A stretch of 64,000 nt of DNA from Massilia sp. IC2-477 (lineage in GTDB: Bacteria; Pseudomonadota; Gammaproteobacteria; Burkholderiales; Burkholderiaceae_D): the NCBI RefSeq assembly GCF_020707265.1, contig NZ_JAJFEQ010000002.1:186001-250000 (forward strand). Reading direction: 5' to 3'. Made by a program: the position numbers and the translations under genes. Each line of letters starts with the position of its first letter. Positions within the stretch are counted from its first letter, which is position 1. Below the pieces are notes generated by a model. That model had not been told where the DNA came from and searched no databases. It was given only the letters and a program-made list of their open reading frames with translations. Shown piece by piece: positions 16,930 through 26,593 of the stretch.

Positions 16930-18711
16930 CTAGGGCGACGCTCTACCAGAGCGTGCCCTTTGCGCAACATCGACATCCAGATAACGCCATTGGGTGAATT
17001 CCACCGGGTGGCGTTTGTAGTTTTTCAACCACGGATGGCGCAAATCGCCCGATAAAACGTGGGTCAGGGGTACCCATGGGTTATAGGCGTGGATCAGCTG
17101 GTTCATCTCGAAATACAGCTTTTGGCGCTCGGGGCCGTCGGTGAGCCGGCGTGCCTGCTCGTAGCGTACGTTGTATGCGGGCAGGTTGAAGCGCGAATAA
17201 TTGGCGCGCCCGGCATTCGGGCCGTAGAGCAGCTGGTAGAAGTTGTCGCCGTCGGGGAAGTCGGCAATCCAGTTACTTTCGAACATCTGGACCGTGCCCA
17301 GGCGCGAGGCCTTGATGATCTCGGTCTTCTTGTCCGACTTGAAGACTACGCGCAGGCCGATCGCGTTCAGGCACTTGCGCCACAGCTCGTCGCGCAGGCG
17401 GCCACCGACCGTGGCTTCGCTGTGCATCGTCAAGGTCAGGGGCTTGTTGTCCGGAGTACGCCGGAACCCGTCCTCGTCGCGCCGGGTGTAGCCGTGGCGG
17501 TCCAGCAGCGCATTGGCCAGGGCCGGATCGTAGGGCACCGGGCTGCGGTAGTTCGGGTCGTAGCCCAGCACATTCGGCGGCAGCGGCGACTCGGCCTTGA
17601 TCGCAAAGCCTTTCTTGAGCAGCGCGATGTCTTCGGCATTGTTGTACGACAGCGAGATCGCCCGGCGTAGCGCCACCTTGTCCTTGCCGTAGCCGCCGAC
17701 CACCGGGTCGTTCATGTTCATCCACATGTAATAGGTCTGCAGCACCGGGAAGCGCGACAAGACGATGCCGCGCGCGGCCAGCTCGGGTTTGAGCTGCCCG
17801 TCGCGCACCACCATGTCGGTCATCGATTCGGGGATCTGCTCGAGGTAGTCGTACTCGGCGTTCAGGAAGCCCAGCATGCGGCCCTGGAATTCCTCGGCGA
17901 TGCGCACCTCCACCCGGTCCACGCGCGGCAGGCGCTTGCCTTCCAATGCGCCGGCGATGGCCCGGTCCTCGGCACTGTTACTGGGCGTGGCGTGGAACAC
18001 GGCGGTCGAATAGGGATTGGCCAGCAGGACGATGCGGTCGCTGCGCTTCCACTCGCCCACCATGAAGGGACCTGTGCCGACCGGGTGGTTGCCGGCCTGG
18101 CCCGGGTAGGCCTCGATGACTTCGCGCGCCACCACGCCCGTGGCCGGGGTCGCGAGGTAGAACAGGAAGTTGTTGTCCGGCGCCTTGAGGCGGATGCGCA
18201 GCGTGTACCTGTCGGGCGCCTGCAGGCCGGCGACCTGCTTGTCGACGTCGTACTCCTTTTTCAGCACCTCGTCGCCCAGGATCTTCCCGTCGAACATATA
18301 GGCCCAGGGCGACTTCAGGGCCGGATTGTACAGGCGCTTGATGCTGTAGACGTAGTCCTGGGCCGTCATCTCCCGTTTCACCCCCTTGAATGCCGGGTCG
18401 GGGGTGAAATGGATGCCGGGGCGGATGCGGAAGGTGTAGGTGAGGCCGTCCGCGCTCACCTCGGGCATGGCGGTGGCCGTGTTCGGACGCAATCTGGCCG
18501 GGCGCGCCAGGTAGTCGTAGCGCAGCAGCGGGTCAAACAGGTTTTCCAGCAGCGACAAGGTAGCGTTGTCCGAAGCGGCGGCCGGGTCGAGCCCGGTCTC
18601 GCTGGTGGACAGGAACATGCGCAGCACCTTTTCCTGGGCGGGCGCCTGCGCGCCCGCGTTACCAAGGCACAGCAGGGGGAACAGGAGGGCGGCAGCGAGG
18701 CGACGTGTCAT
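16930..18711 (-). CDS. ABC transporter solute-binding protein, family 5
   Basis: A 593-residue periplasmic binding protein of the peptide/nickel/opine family (SBP_bac_5). It has a signal peptide (LLFPLLCLGNAGAQA), the family start block LRMFLSTSETGLDPAAASDNATLSLLENLFDPLL (about 30-63), the domain-closing region TYTFRIRPGIHFTPDPAF (about 90-107) and IVLLANPYS. Binding proteins of this class carry oligopeptides, including murein tripeptide in MppA. No permease or ATPase genes are beside it, so it must work with a distant or shared transporter. It sits between the receptor gene and a serine hydrolase gene on the same strand. Confidence 0.9.
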   Translation of the reverse strand: MTRRLAAALLFPLLCLGNAGAQAPAQEKVLRMFLSTSETGLDPAAASDNATLSLLENLFDPLLRYDYLARPARLRPNTATAMPEVSADGLTYTFRIRPGIHFTPDPAFKGVKREMTAQDYVYSIKRLYNPALKSPWAYMFDGKILGDEVLKKEYDVDKQVAGLQAPDRYTLRIRLKAPDNNFLFYLATPATGVVAREVIEAYPGQAGNHPVGTGPFMVGEWKRSDRIVLLANPYSTAVFHATPSNSAEDRAIAGALEGKRLPRVDRVEVRIAEEFQGRMLGFLNAEYDYLEQIPESMTDMVVRDGQLKPELAARGIVLSRFPVLQTYYMWMNMNDPVVGGYGKDKVALRRAISLSYNNAEDIALLKKGFAIKAESPLPPNVLGYDPNYRSPVPYDPALANALLDRHGYTRRDEDGFRRTPDNKPLTLTMHSEATVGGRLRDELWRKCLNAIGLRVVFKSDKKTEIIKASRLGTVQMFESNWIADFPDGDNFYQLLYGPNAGRANYSRFNLPAYNVRYEQARRLTDGPERQKLYFEMNQLIHAYNPWVPLTHVLSGDLRHPWLKNYKRHPVEFTQWRYLDVDVAQRARSGRASP

Positions 18712-18782
18712 GACGAGGGCTTGAAAGCGGCGGGGAAAACGATGCGTATCATAGCCGCCGCCGCGGGAAAGCGGTGGCTTCC

Positions 18783-20318
18783 TTATTGCTTCACCGGCGT
18801 CAGCTCGATTTCCTGCACCTTGGGCTCGCGTTCCGGGGTGAGGGTGAATTTGACATCTACCCTCCCGCGCTCGCCGACCAGCGGGAAGCTGCCGCGCAGG
18901 CCGTTTTCGGCCTTGATCGGGCCGACCGAGGTGATGCGTCCGATCGGTTCCAGCTTTTCGCGCGCATACGCGATCCAGTCTTCACGCGAGCGGTCGAGGA
19001 ACAGGTTCTCGGCCGCGATCGCACCCGCCAGGGACGCATCCCAGGACTGCACCAGTTGCGCCACCTGGGTATGGCGGGTGGCCAGGATCGGCGACACGGG
19101 AACCGGGCGCGGACCCAGGTCGGCGCGCTCGACCAGCATGGCCAGCGCCTTGGCGGTCGGTCCGTACACCGGCCCGTAGCGCAGGTTGGTGAAGGCGAAC
19201 ACCCCGACCCCATGGTCCGGTGCGAAACGGTACTGGCTGCCGAAGCCCGGCAGCCCGCCCGAATGGCCGGCGCTCATCACGCTACGGCTGTCGCGCTGCC
19301 ACACCAGGCCGTAGCCGTAGAAGCTGACGTTCGGGTTCGGCGTTTTCATGTCGCTCAGGGTCGCCCGGGTGGACAGGCCGGCAAATGCGTGCGGCAGCTG
19401 CATCTCGCGTACCGAGGCGCGTTTCACTGGTCCGCGCTCCGGCTCGTTGCGGGCCGGCCAGGCATCGAGGTGGAAGGCGACGTAGCGCGCAAAGTCGTCC
19501 ATGGTCGTGATCAAGCCGCCCATCGCGGCGCCGTCGCCATCGGGCAGGATCGGCTCGCGTTCCCAGTGGTCGCGGTCCCAGCGGTAGCCCAGGGCCAGCT
19601 TGCCAGGTGCGGCCTGCGTGTATTCCCAGCGCGTATTGTGCATGCCGAGCGGGCGCAGGATCTGGCGCGTGACGTAGTCCTGGAAGCGCATGCCGGACGC
19701 CTTGCTCACCACCTTGCCCAGCAGGATATAACCGAGGTTGCTGTACTCGAAAGTCTGTCCGGGAGCGTTGGAGAACGAGAGGCCGGCGCCGACCAGTTGC
19801 TCGATTTTTGCGTTGGGCAGGGCCATCTGGCGGTCGCCCCAGGGATTGTCCTCGGGCAGTCCGGTGGTCATCGTCATCAGCTGGCGCACCGTCAGGGCGG
19901 GCGAATCAAGGGTCGGCAGCTGGACGCGGCGCAGTTCGGGCAGGAGATTGGCGACCGGGTCGTCGAGCCGCAGCTTGCCCTCGTCACGCAGCTTGAGCGC
20001 CGCCATCGCCACGAAGCTTTTCGTCATCGAGGCGATACGGAATTCGGTCGAGCTCGTTGCCGGAATCTTGCGCTCCACATCGGCCAGGCCGAGCGCACGG
20101 GCATGCACCAGCTTGCCGTCGAGGACCACGCCGTACACCAGTCCAGGCAGGTGCTCCTTGCCGGCGAGGTCCGTGTACATCTTGTCTATTTCGGGAAGGA
20201 TCGCTGCCACCCGTTCGGCCCGGCCCGTGGTGGGCTCCTGCGCAGATGCATGGGGGAAGGCGATGCTGCCGAGGACGAACACGAAGCTGCACAGGCTGGG
20301 GCGAAATGGGCGCTGCAT
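18783..20318 (-). CDS. class C beta-lactamase-fold serine hydrolase
   Basis: A 511-residue serine hydrolase with a signal peptide (PSLCSFVFVLGSIAFPHASAQ). The catalytic SxxK is SMTK in RIASMTKSFVAMAAL (about residue 98), the second motif is YSN in TFEYSNLGYILLG (about 192-194), and the third is HSG in SAGHSGGLPGFGS (about 352). A C-terminal DUF-like beta domain (about 400-511) follows. Relatives include AmpH, EstB and DD-peptidases; true substrate may be a peptidoglycan peptide or an ester. It runs divergently from the membrane protein gene at 20500 across a 181-base gap. Confidence 0.88.
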   Translation of the reverse strand: MQRPFRPSLCSFVFVLGSIAFPHASAQEPTTGRAERVAAILPEIDKMYTDLAGKEHLPGLVYGVVLDGKLVHARALGLADVERKIPATSSTEFRIASMTKSFVAMAALKLRDEGKLRLDDPVANLLPELRRVQLPTLDSPALTVRQLMTMTTGLPEDNPWGDRQMALPNAKIEQLVGAGLSFSNAPGQTFEYSNLGYILLGKVVSKASGMRFQDYVTRQILRPLGMHNTRWEYTQAAPGKLALGYRWDRDHWEREPILPDGDGAAMGGLITTMDDFARYVAFHLDAWPARNEPERGPVKRASVREMQLPHAFAGLSTRATLSDMKTPNPNVSFYGYGLVWQRDSRSVMSAGHSGGLPGFGSQYRFAPDHGVGVFAFTNLRYGPVYGPTAKALAMLVERADLGPRPVPVSPILATRHTQVAQLVQSWDASLAGAIAAENLFLDRSREDWIAYAREKLEPIGRITSVGPIKAENGLRGSFPLVGERGRVDVKFTLTPEREPKVQEIELTPVKQ

Positions 20319-20499
20319 CTGGTCTCTTCTCCGGTCAACGTGGATGACGAAAGATTATGCCCTGATTCTCCTGCCATCGAGCAAACAAAGACCCCTCATA
20401 ACTTTTTCGCATGGACCAAACGCATTCTTTCATCTGCGCAGCTTGTTCCCGGCCTATACTCTCGCTGCACAATCGTACGACCTCAGCGGCGGCATCTAC

Positions 20500-21738
20500 A
20501 TGGCACTCAATTACATCTGGACCGGTTTCTTCCTCGTGGGCTTCCTGGCGGCGCTGGCCCAGTGGCTCTTCATGGGCGACACCGAGATCTTCAAGCGCAT
20601 CATCGACGGCACCTTCGACTCGGCCAAGATGGCGGTGATGGACATCGCCCTGCCGCTGGCCGGCGTCATGACCTTCTGGCTCGGCATCATGAACGTCGGC
20701 GAGAAGGCCGGCGCCATCCAGCGCTTCGCCCACGTCATCGGGCCCTTCTTCGCGCGCATCTTCCCCGGCGTACCACGCGAGCACCCGGCCAACGGCCACA
20801 TGGTCATGAACTTTTCGGCCAACATGCTCGGCCTGGACAACGCTGCCACGCCCTTCGGCCTGAAGGCGATGGAAAGCCTGCAGTCGCTGAACCCCAACAA
20901 GGACGAGGCCAGCGATGCCCAGCTGATGTTCCTGGTGATCCAGACCTCGGGCCTCACCATCATCCCGCTGGCCGTGATGGCGCAGCGCGCGGTGCTGGGC
21001 GCGGCCAATCCGGCCGACATCTTCATCCCGACCCTGATCGCGACCTATACCGCGACGATCTGCAGCATCATCGCGGTCGGCCTGCGCCAGCGCATCAACC
21101 TGCTCGATCCGGTGATCTTCGCCTGGATCGGCGGCACCGCGGCGCTGATCGGCTCCGTCGTGGTCGGCTTCACCTACTTCCTCGACAAGTCGCAGATCCA
21201 GCTGGTGTCGACGGTGGTTGCCAACCTGGTGCTGTTCTCGGTGATCGCCATCTTCATGACCGGGGCCCTGCTCAAGAAGGTCAATGTGTTCGAGACCTTC
21301 ATCGAAGGCGCCAAGGCCGGCGTCGAGACCTCGATCAAGATCATCCCCTACCTGGTCGGCATGATCGTCGCGATCAGCGTGGTGCGCAATTCGGGCATCC
21401 TGGGCCTGATCGTCAACGGCTTCGCCTGGATCTTCGGCGCGCTCGGCCTGCAGACCGATTTCGTCGGCGCGCTGCCTACCGCCCTCATGAAGTCCCTGTC
21501 CGGCAGCGGCGCGCGCGCCATGATGATCGACGCGATCAAGACCTACGGCGTCGATTCCTTCGTGGGCCGCCTGGCCAGCATCCTGCAGGGCGCTTCGGAC
21601 ACCACCTTCTACATCATCGCCCTGTACTTCGGCTCGGTCGGCATCCGCAAGACCCGCTACGCAGTCAGCTATGGTCTGCTGGCGGACCTGATCGGCATCA
21701 TCGCCGCCATCTTCGTCGCTTACCTGTTCTTCGGTTAA
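20500..21738 (+). CDS. nucleoside-recognition (SpmA/SpmB-like) membrane protein
   Basis: About 412 residues, strongly hydrophobic with 8-10 membrane segments. It reads as a fusion of two nucleoside-recognition (Gate) domains, the SpmA-like half (about 40-200, ALPLAGVMTFWLGIMNVGEKAGAI and NMLGLDNAATPFGLKAM) and the SpmB-like half (about 260-400, EGAKAGVETSIKIIPYLVGM and ILQGASDTTFYIIALYFGSVG). In spore formers SpmA and SpmB affect core dehydration; in Gram-negatives the role is unknown, possibly transport. A TATACT -10-like element lies at 20455-20460. The ATG at 20500 gives a start typical of the family. It is followed 9 bases later by dacB. Confidence 0.88.
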   Translation: MALNYIWTGFFLVGFLAALAQWLFMGDTEIFKRIIDGTFDSAKMAVMDIALPLAGVMTFWLGIMNVGEKAGAIQRFAHVIGPFFARIFPGVPREHPANGHMVMNFSANMLGLDNAATPFGLKAMESLQSLNPNKDEASDAQLMFLVIQTSGLTIIPLAVMAQRAVLGAANPADIFIPTLIATYTATICSIIAVGLRQRINLLDPVIFAWIGGTAALIGSVVVGFTYFLDKSQIQLVSTVVANLVLFSVIAIFMTGALLKKVNVFETFIEGAKAGVETSIKIIPYLVGMIVAISVVRNSGILGLIVNGFAWIFGALGLQTDFVGALPTALMKSLSGSGARAMMIDAIKTYGVDSFVGRLASILQGASDTTFYIIALYFGSVGIRKTRYAVSYGLLADLIGIIAAIFVAYLFFG

Positions 21739-21747
21739 GGAATACCC

Positions 21748-23229
21748 ATGCTGCGCCGCCTTGTCCTCGCCACCCTGCTCTGTGCCTCGTTCAGCGTCCA
21801 CGCCCAGCTGCCCGCCCCGGTAGCCCAGGCGCTGGCGCAGCAGGGTCTGCCGGAAGACGCCCTCGGGGTGCTGGTGCTGAAAGGGGACACGACGGTGCTG
21901 TCGCACCAGGCCGACCGGCCGATGCAGCCGGCGTCCACCATGAAGCTGGTGACGACCATGGTCAGCCTGGAGCGCCTCGGTCCCGCCTTCCGCGGCCGTA
22001 CCGAGCTGCGCACCACGGGCGAGATCGACAAGGGCGTCCTGCGCGGGAACCTGATCCTGAAGGGCGGCGCCGATGCCGACCTGTCCGGCCAGGACCTCGA
22101 GAACATGCTGCGCGCCCTGTACTACCAAGGCATCCGCCGCATCGAGGGGGACCTGGTGCTGGACCGCAGCCTGTGGCAGCCGGCGCGCATGGAAGTCGGC
22201 CTGCCGCCGTTCGACGAGTCGCCCGAGGCCTACTACAACGTCATCCCCGATGCGCTCATGGTCAACAAGAACATGCTGCAGATCGACATGCGCTCCACCA
22301 CCAAGCGCCTGAAGCTGGAGATGCAGCCGGAACTCGACCGGGTGTCGATCGGCTCCGATATGACGCTGATCGACGCCGACTGCTCGAAATGGGAAGACGG
22401 CTGGAAGCTGCCGGAAGCGGTGCGCCAGAAGAGCGGCCGCATCAAGGTGATCCTGCACGGGACCTTCCCGAAGGACTGCGCGCGCAGCTACAGCATCAAC
22501 GTGTTGGACCGCAATGACTACATCGAGCGCCTGTTCCGCCAGAAGTGGAAGGAACTGGACGGTAAGTTCAGCGGCAAGGTGGTGGAAGGCACGGCGCCGC
22601 CTGAATCGCGCGTGCTGGCCGAGCACACTTCGCGCATGCTGCCGGAACTGGTACGCGACACCAACAAACCTTCCGACAACCTGCTGGCGCGCACCCTGTT
22701 CCTGAGCCTGGGCAGCCTGCAGCCGGATCCGGCGGCGGGCAGCTTCGCGCTTCCGCCCACTGGCGAACCGACCTTCGTGCGCGCCGACGCCGCCGTGCGC
22801 GAATGGATGCGCGCGCACCGCATCGACGACACCGGCCTGGTGATGGAAAACGGCTCCGGCCTGTCGCGTACGGAACGCATCACCGCGCAGCAGATGGCCT
22901 ACTTGCTGCAGGCCGGCCTGCGCAGCAACTGGATGCCCGAGTTCCAGGCCAGCATGCCGATCGCCGGCATCGACGGCACCCTGCGCCGGCGCCTGCAGGG
23001 CACGCCGGCCGCGGGCCGTGCGCGCCTCAAGACCGGCACGCTGCGCAACGTGGTGGCGCTGGCCGGCTATGTGCCGGATGCGAACGGGGTGCAGAACGTG
23101 TTCGTGGCGATCGTGAACAGCGAGCAGGCGGGCAACGGGCGCGGGCGCGCCGTGCTCGATGCGCTGGTCGACTGGGTCGCGCGTTCCGGCGCTGTTCAAC
23201 AGCAGCCCGCCGCGCCTGCGGCTCCTTAA
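21748..23229 (+). CDS. dacB: D-alanyl-D-alanine carboxypeptidase/endopeptidase (PBP4)
   Basis: A 493-residue low-molecular-weight class C penicillin-binding protein. The signal peptide ends near ASFSVHA (about residue 20). The three active-site motifs are intact: SxxK in PASTMKLV (Ser about 64), SxN in [10 protein letters not shown] (about 308-310) and KTG in [10 protein letters not shown] (about 427-429), separated by the long insertion usual for PBP4. The enzyme trims the last D-Ala from stem pentapeptides and cuts D-Ala-mDAP cross-links in the periplasm. Its stop overlaps the convergent SDR stop (TTAA at 23226-23229). With the exported LD-carboxypeptidase and serine hydrolases nearby it adds to the cell-wall theme. 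Confidence 0.95.
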   Translation: MLRRLVLATLLCASFSVHAQLPAPVAQALAQQGLPEDALGVLVLKGDTTVLSHQADRPMQPASTMKLVTTMVSLERLGPAFRGRTELRTTGEIDKGVLRGNLILKGGADADLSGQDLENMLRALYYQGIRRIEGDLVLDRSLWQPARMEVGLPPFDESPEAYYNVIPDALMVNKNMLQIDMRSTTKRLKLEMQPELDRVSIGSDMTLIDADCSKWEDGWKLPEAVRQKSGRIKVILHGTFPKDCARSYSINVLDRNDYIERLFRQKWKELDGKFSGKVVEGTAPPESRVLAEHTSRMLPELVRDTNKPSDNLLARTLFLSLGSLQPDPAAGSFALPPTGEPTFVRADAAVREWMRAHRIDDTGLVMENGSGLSRTERITAQQMAYLLQAGLRSNWMPEFQASMPIAGIDGTLRRRLQGTPAAGRARLKTGTLRNVVALAGYVPDANGVQNVFVAIVNSEQAGNGRGRAVLDALVDWVARSGAVQQQPAAPAAP

Positions 23230-23978
23230 ACCTGCGCCATCCCGCCATCCACGAACAACTCGGTCCCGTTCACGAAGCTGGCATCGCTTGATGCCAGGAA
23301 CAGCACCGCCTTTGCGATCTCTTCCGGCTCGGCCACCCGTCCCAAGGGCACCTGGCTGGCCAGTGCATCGAGCAGTCCCTGCTGCGCGGCCGCATCGTCG
23401 CCGGCCAGTTCCACCAGGCCTGGTGTGCGCACCGGGCCCGGGCTCACCACGTTGACGCGGATCTGGCGATCTTTCAGGTCGAGGATCCAGCTGCGGGCAA
23501 AGGCGCGCACCGCGGCCTTGCTGGCGCTGTAGACGCTGAACGCGGCGTTGCCGGTGCTGCCGGTGATCGAGCTGGTCAGCACCACCGATGCGCCTGTGGA
23601 GAGCAGCGGGATGGCTTTCTGCACCGTGAACAGCAGCGCCTTGACGTTGCGGTCGAAGGTGGCGTCGTAGTGCTCCTCGGTGATGCTGCCCAGCGCCTGC
23701 ATGTCGCCGCCGCCCGCGTTCACGTACAGCACGTCCAGGCGCCCGCTTTGCTCGCGGATGCGGGAAAACAGGCGGTCGAGGTCGGCCGGGTTGGTCGAAT
23801 CGGCCTGGATCGCGGTCACGTTGGGGCCGATGGCCTCGGCGGCGGCATCCAGCTCGGCCTGGCGGCGGCCGGTGATGAAAACGTGGGCGCCTTCCAGGGC
23901 GAACTGCTGGGCGGTAGCCAGGCCGATGCCGGTCGAGCCGCCGGTGACGAGTGCGATCTTGTTTGCGAGCTTGGTCAT
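23226..23978 (-). CDS. SDR-family oxidoreductase
   Basis: A 250-residue classical SDR. Cofactor motif TGGSTGIG (about residues 12-19), NAGG (about 90-93) in place of NNAG, catalytic Ser in [10 protein letters not shown] (about 138) and YSASK (about 152-156), with the C-terminal [14 protein letters not shown] typical of 3-oxoacyl-reductase-like SDRs. The ATG at 23978 is chosen because of the strong GGAGGAAATC ribosome site in front of it. It is divergent from a LysR regulator across a TN11A-type palindrome, the standard layout of a LysR activator and its target; small-molecule substrate unknown. Confidence 0.9.
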   Translation of the reverse strand: MTKLANKIALVTGGSTGIGLATAQQFALEGAHVFITGRRQAELDAAAEAIGPNVTAIQADSTNPADLDRLFSRIREQSGRLDVLYVNAGGGDMQALGSITEEHYDATFDRNVKALLFTVQKAIPLLSTGASVVLTSSITGSTGNAAFSVYSASKAAVRAFARSWILDLKDRQIRVNVVSPGPVRTPGLVELAGDDAAAQQGLLDALASQVPLGRVAEPEEIAKAVLFLASSDASFVNGTELFVDGGMAQV

Positions 23979-24011
23979 GATTTCCTCCATTGGGTTGGTT
24001 GACGGAGACCA

Positions 24012-24026
24012 GTGTAGTTTGTACAC
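24012..24026. promoter_or_regulatory. candidate LysR operator
   Basis: GTGTAGTTTGTACAC, a perfect 5-bp inverted repeat with a 5-base centre, fits the T-N11-A rule of LysR-type regulators. It lies in the divergent gap between the SDR and LysR genes, 34 bases upstream of the SDR ATG. Confidence 0.6.
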
Positions 24027-24082
24027 CCGCAGGGATAAATCCGGTTATGATGGAATCATCTTCCATGTACATGCACAATCGG

Positions 24083-24994
24083 ATGGATCACCTGCTCGCG
24101 CTGCGCACCTTTGTCCGGATCGCCGAAGCCGGCAATTTCACCAGGGCGGCCGACCAGCTCGGCCTGCCCCGCTCCACCGCCAGCAAGATCATCCAGGACC
24201 TGGAAGACCACCTCGGCACCCGGCTGATCCATCGCACCACGCGCCGCATCACGGTCACGCCCGAAGGCGCGCAATACCACGGGCGTGCGCTGCGCCTGCT
24301 GGCCGAACTGGAAGACATGGATGCCGAAGCGCGCCGCACGCGCGCCATGCCGAAAGGGCGGCTGCGCGTCGACGTCGGTTCCTCGATCGCGAACCTGATC
24401 CTGATCCCGGCGCTCCCCGGCTTCCAGGCCGCCTACCCCGACATCGAGCTGCGCCTGGGCGTGAGCGACCGCCCGGCCGACATGGTGGGTGAAGGAATCG
24501 ATTGCGTCATCCGCGGGGGTGAGCTGGCCGAGACCTCGCTCATCGCGCGCAAGCTCTGCGAACTGGACTTCATCACCTGCGCCCACCGCGACTATGTCGT
24601 GCGGCATGGCCTGCCTACCCATCCCCGTGAACTCGCACAGGACCACCGCCTGCTCGGCTATTTTTCCTCACTGAGCGGCAGGACAATCCCGCTGCGTTTC
24701 GAGCGGGATGGGGAACGCATCGAGATCGGCGCCGATGGCGGCACGGCAGTGAACGAAAGCACGGCCCACGTCACCGCCCTGCTGGCGGGCCTGGGAGTGG
24801 CGCAGAGCTTCCGCTTTGCGCTGCAACGCCACCTCGACAGCGGCGAACTGGTGCAGGTGCTGCCGGAATGGTCGCAGCCGGCGCACCCGCTGTACGTGAT
24901 GTATCCGCCCAACCGCAACCTGAACGCCAAGGCGCGCGTGTTCGTGGACTGGGCGGTGAAGGTGTTCGCGGCGGTGGATACGCGCAGGATTTAA
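24083..24994 (+). CDS. LysR-family transcriptional regulator
   Basis: About 303 residues. The N-terminal winged HTH is MDHLLALRTFVRIAEAGNFTRAADQLGLPRSTASKIIQDLEDHLGTRL (about 1-48), with AADQLGLPRSTASKII as the recognition region; the rest is the periplasmic-binding-like effector domain. Residues MDHLLALRTF match the usual family start, so the ATG at 24083 is chosen over ATGs at 24065 and 24071. It is divergent from the SDR gene and probably regulates it. Its stop overlaps the stop of the convergent polysaccharide deacetylase gene. The effector is unknown. Confidence 0.9.
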   Translation: MDHLLALRTFVRIAEAGNFTRAADQLGLPRSTASKIIQDLEDHLGTRLIHRTTRRITVTPEGAQYHGRALRLLAELEDMDAEARRTRAMPKGRLRVDVGSSIANLILIPALPGFQAAYPDIELRLGVSDRPADMVGEGIDCVIRGGELAETSLIARKLCELDFITCAHRDYVVRHGLPTHPRELAQDHRLLGYFSSLSGRTIPLRFERDGERIEIGADGGTAVNESTAHVTALLAGLGVAQSFRFALQRHLDSGELVQVLPEWSQPAHPLYVMYPPNRNLNAKARVFVDWAVKVFAAVDTRRI

Positions 24995-25926
24995 AGGCCC
25001 TGCTGCTTCAATGCCTCGATCTCGAAGTCGCCGTCGTCCATCAGGCGCAGGCCGAGGTCCTGGGTACTCAGGCCCAGGCTGCGCCCCATCGACAGCAGCA
25101 GGCTCTGGCCCGGCGCCGCACGGTCCGGCATCAGCTGGTAGACCGGATCGGCATAGGCCTGGGCCGGGGTCGTGATGGTCCAGCCCATGTCCTTGAACTG
25201 CTGGACGACGTCGTCCAGCCACAGCGCATTGATCAGGTTATGGTGCAGCAGGAGCACTTGCGGGATGTCCCTCCCTTGCAGGCGCTGGGCCAGGGCGCGG
25301 TAGGCCAGCGCGCGCTGGCGAATGTGCGCCAGGTAGGCCTGGCGGACCGGCTCGACGTTCGCGTTCGGATCCGCGTCCAGCATCTGGACCAGCTTGTCGT
25401 TCAGCCGCCAGTCGCTGGTGTCGAGGCTGACGTAGCCGTTGCGGTAGCCCTGCTGGCGCAGGAAGGCGCGCATGCCGTTGCGCTTCTCGAGCGTATTCCC
25501 CTCGCGCAGGTAGGTGAAGCGGAACCATTTCTGGTAGCCCGGCAGCGCAGCGACGACGCGGTCGCAATCGAGCACTTCCTGCTGGTACTGCGCCAGCGTG
25601 ACCTTGGCGCTGTCCAGGTCCGGATGCGTCACCGTGTGATTGCCGAGGGCATGGCCGCCCTGGCCCCAGGCGTGCGCCAGCGCCAGCCCTTCGGGCCGGT
25701 CGGCGCCGAAGCCGCAGGTCACGAACAGCGCAGCCTTGACCTTGTGCTTTGCCAGCGCCGCCAGCATTGCTGCATTGCGGGCCTGCGGCGACAGGCGCGG
25801 AGTAGCGGCGAGGTTCGGGCCGTCGTCAAAGGTGAACGCGACAGACTGGGCATGCAGCTGCGGAGCGAGAACCAGGCTGATGGCGGCAAGCGCCGCGCGC
25901 AGCGCGCGTGCAGGAGGGACAGGCAT
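24991..25926 (-). CDS. polysaccharide deacetylase, NodB fold, exported
   Basis: About 311 residues with a signal peptide (LRAALAAISLVLAPQLHAQS). The NodB domain begins VAFTFDDGPN (catalytic Asp-Asp, about residues 33-42) and has the second metal motif GNHTVTHPD (H-x3-H, about 111-119). It would remove N-acetyl groups from a glycan such as peptidoglycan or chitin, or act on another amide; family members vary. The ATG at 25926 is taken because it starts the signal peptide and has GGAG in front; longer in-frame starts would add a non-family leader. The glycan target is inferred, not shown. Confidence 0.87.
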   Translation of the reverse strand: MPVPPARALRAALAAISLVLAPQLHAQSVAFTFDDGPNLAATPRLSPQARNAAMLAALAKHKVKAALFVTCGFGADRPEGLALAHAWGQGGHALGNHTVTHPDLDSAKVTLAQYQQEVLDCDRVVAALPGYQKWFRFTYLREGNTLEKRNGMRAFLRQQGYRNGYVSLDTSDWRLNDKLVQMLDADPNANVEPVRQAYLAHIRQRALAYRALAQRLQGRDIPQVLLLHHNLINALWLDDVVQQFKDMGWTITTPAQAYADPVYQLMPDRAAPGQSLLLSMGRSLGLSTQDLGLRLMDDGDFEIEALKQQGL

Positions 25927-26005
25927 GAACGGCTCCGTTCGGTGAAGGAACCGGCATTCTGGCCGCGCCGGCGGCAGGTGTCCAGCCGGCGCGCATGAAC
26001 GGCGA

Positions 26006-26593
26006 TCAGGCTTTGCGGCGGCGCCTGATTGCCAGGCCGCCCAGGCCGAGGCCCAAGAGGGCAAGCGAGCCGGGTTCCGGCACTGCCGTGATCTTGGTGG
26101 TGAAGTAGGCGGCATCGTTGCTGTTCGCGTTGCCTGCCCAGATCCACTGGGCGTTCGAGGCGATGTTCGGACGCGTGTTCCAGGGCGTGACGCCATTCGC
26201 GCCCTGGCCGATCAGGCTGCCGTAGACGCCATTGAAGCCGACATTGTTGCCCTTCCAGTTCACGGTATTGGTGACCAGCGATTGCGTGCCGTTGGCGAAA
26301 TAGTGCCGTTTGTCGCTGATGGCGAACTGGCCCAGCATGCCTGCCAGGCCGCCCTGGTCATAAGCGTAAATGTGCAGATAATAGTCACGGCCGGCTTCCA
26401 GCACGACTTGGCCAGTGAAGCTCGTTTCCCAGAAATTGCCATTGCTGAAGGCAAGGCCAGTCTGGTTGTCGCTGGTCGACAGGTAGGCGATGTAGCCGTT
26501 ATCGACGCTGAGCGTGGTCGTCAGGGTGCCTGCGGAAACGCCGGCACTCGCAAGCAGCGCAGCCAGGGCAAGTGGATAGAGTGAAGTACGCAT
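26006..26593 (-). CDS. PEP-CTERM sorting-domain protein
   Basis: A 195-residue exported protein: signal peptide LYPLALAALLASAGVSAG at the start, a beta-rich, Asn/Gly/Thr-rich middle, and at the end the PEP-CTERM signal, VPEPGSLALLGLGLGGLAIRRRR, made of a PEP motif, a hydrophobic stretch and a basic tail. In exopolysaccharide-producing Gram-negatives such tails are processed by exosortase EpsH/XrtA, which is not in this window. The ATG at 26593 starts the signal peptide. The function of the mature domain is unknown. Upstream DNA is AT-rich, suggesting its own promoter. Confidence 0.85.
   Translation of the reverse strand: MRTSLYPLALAALLASAGVSAGTLTTTLSVDNGYIAYLSTSDNQTGLAFSNGNFWETSFTGQVVLEAGRDYYLHIYAYDQGGLAGMLGQFAISDKRHYFANGTQSLVTNTVNWKGNNVGFNGVYGSLIGQGANGVTPWNTRPNIASNAQWIWAGNANSNDAAYFTTKITAVPEPGSLALLGLGLGGLAIRRRRKA

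Noticed and set aside
18774..22517. A 1247-codon plus-strand frame through the serine hydrolase, membrane protein and dacB
   Set aside because: It is a different frame from the true membrane protein and dacB genes and lacks any family pattern.
20335..24078. A 1247-codon open frame on the minus strand across the membrane protein, dacB and SDR genes
   Set aside because: High GC makes long antisense frames. The real genes below it have complete family motifs; the antisense product is His/Asp/Gly-rich without motifs.
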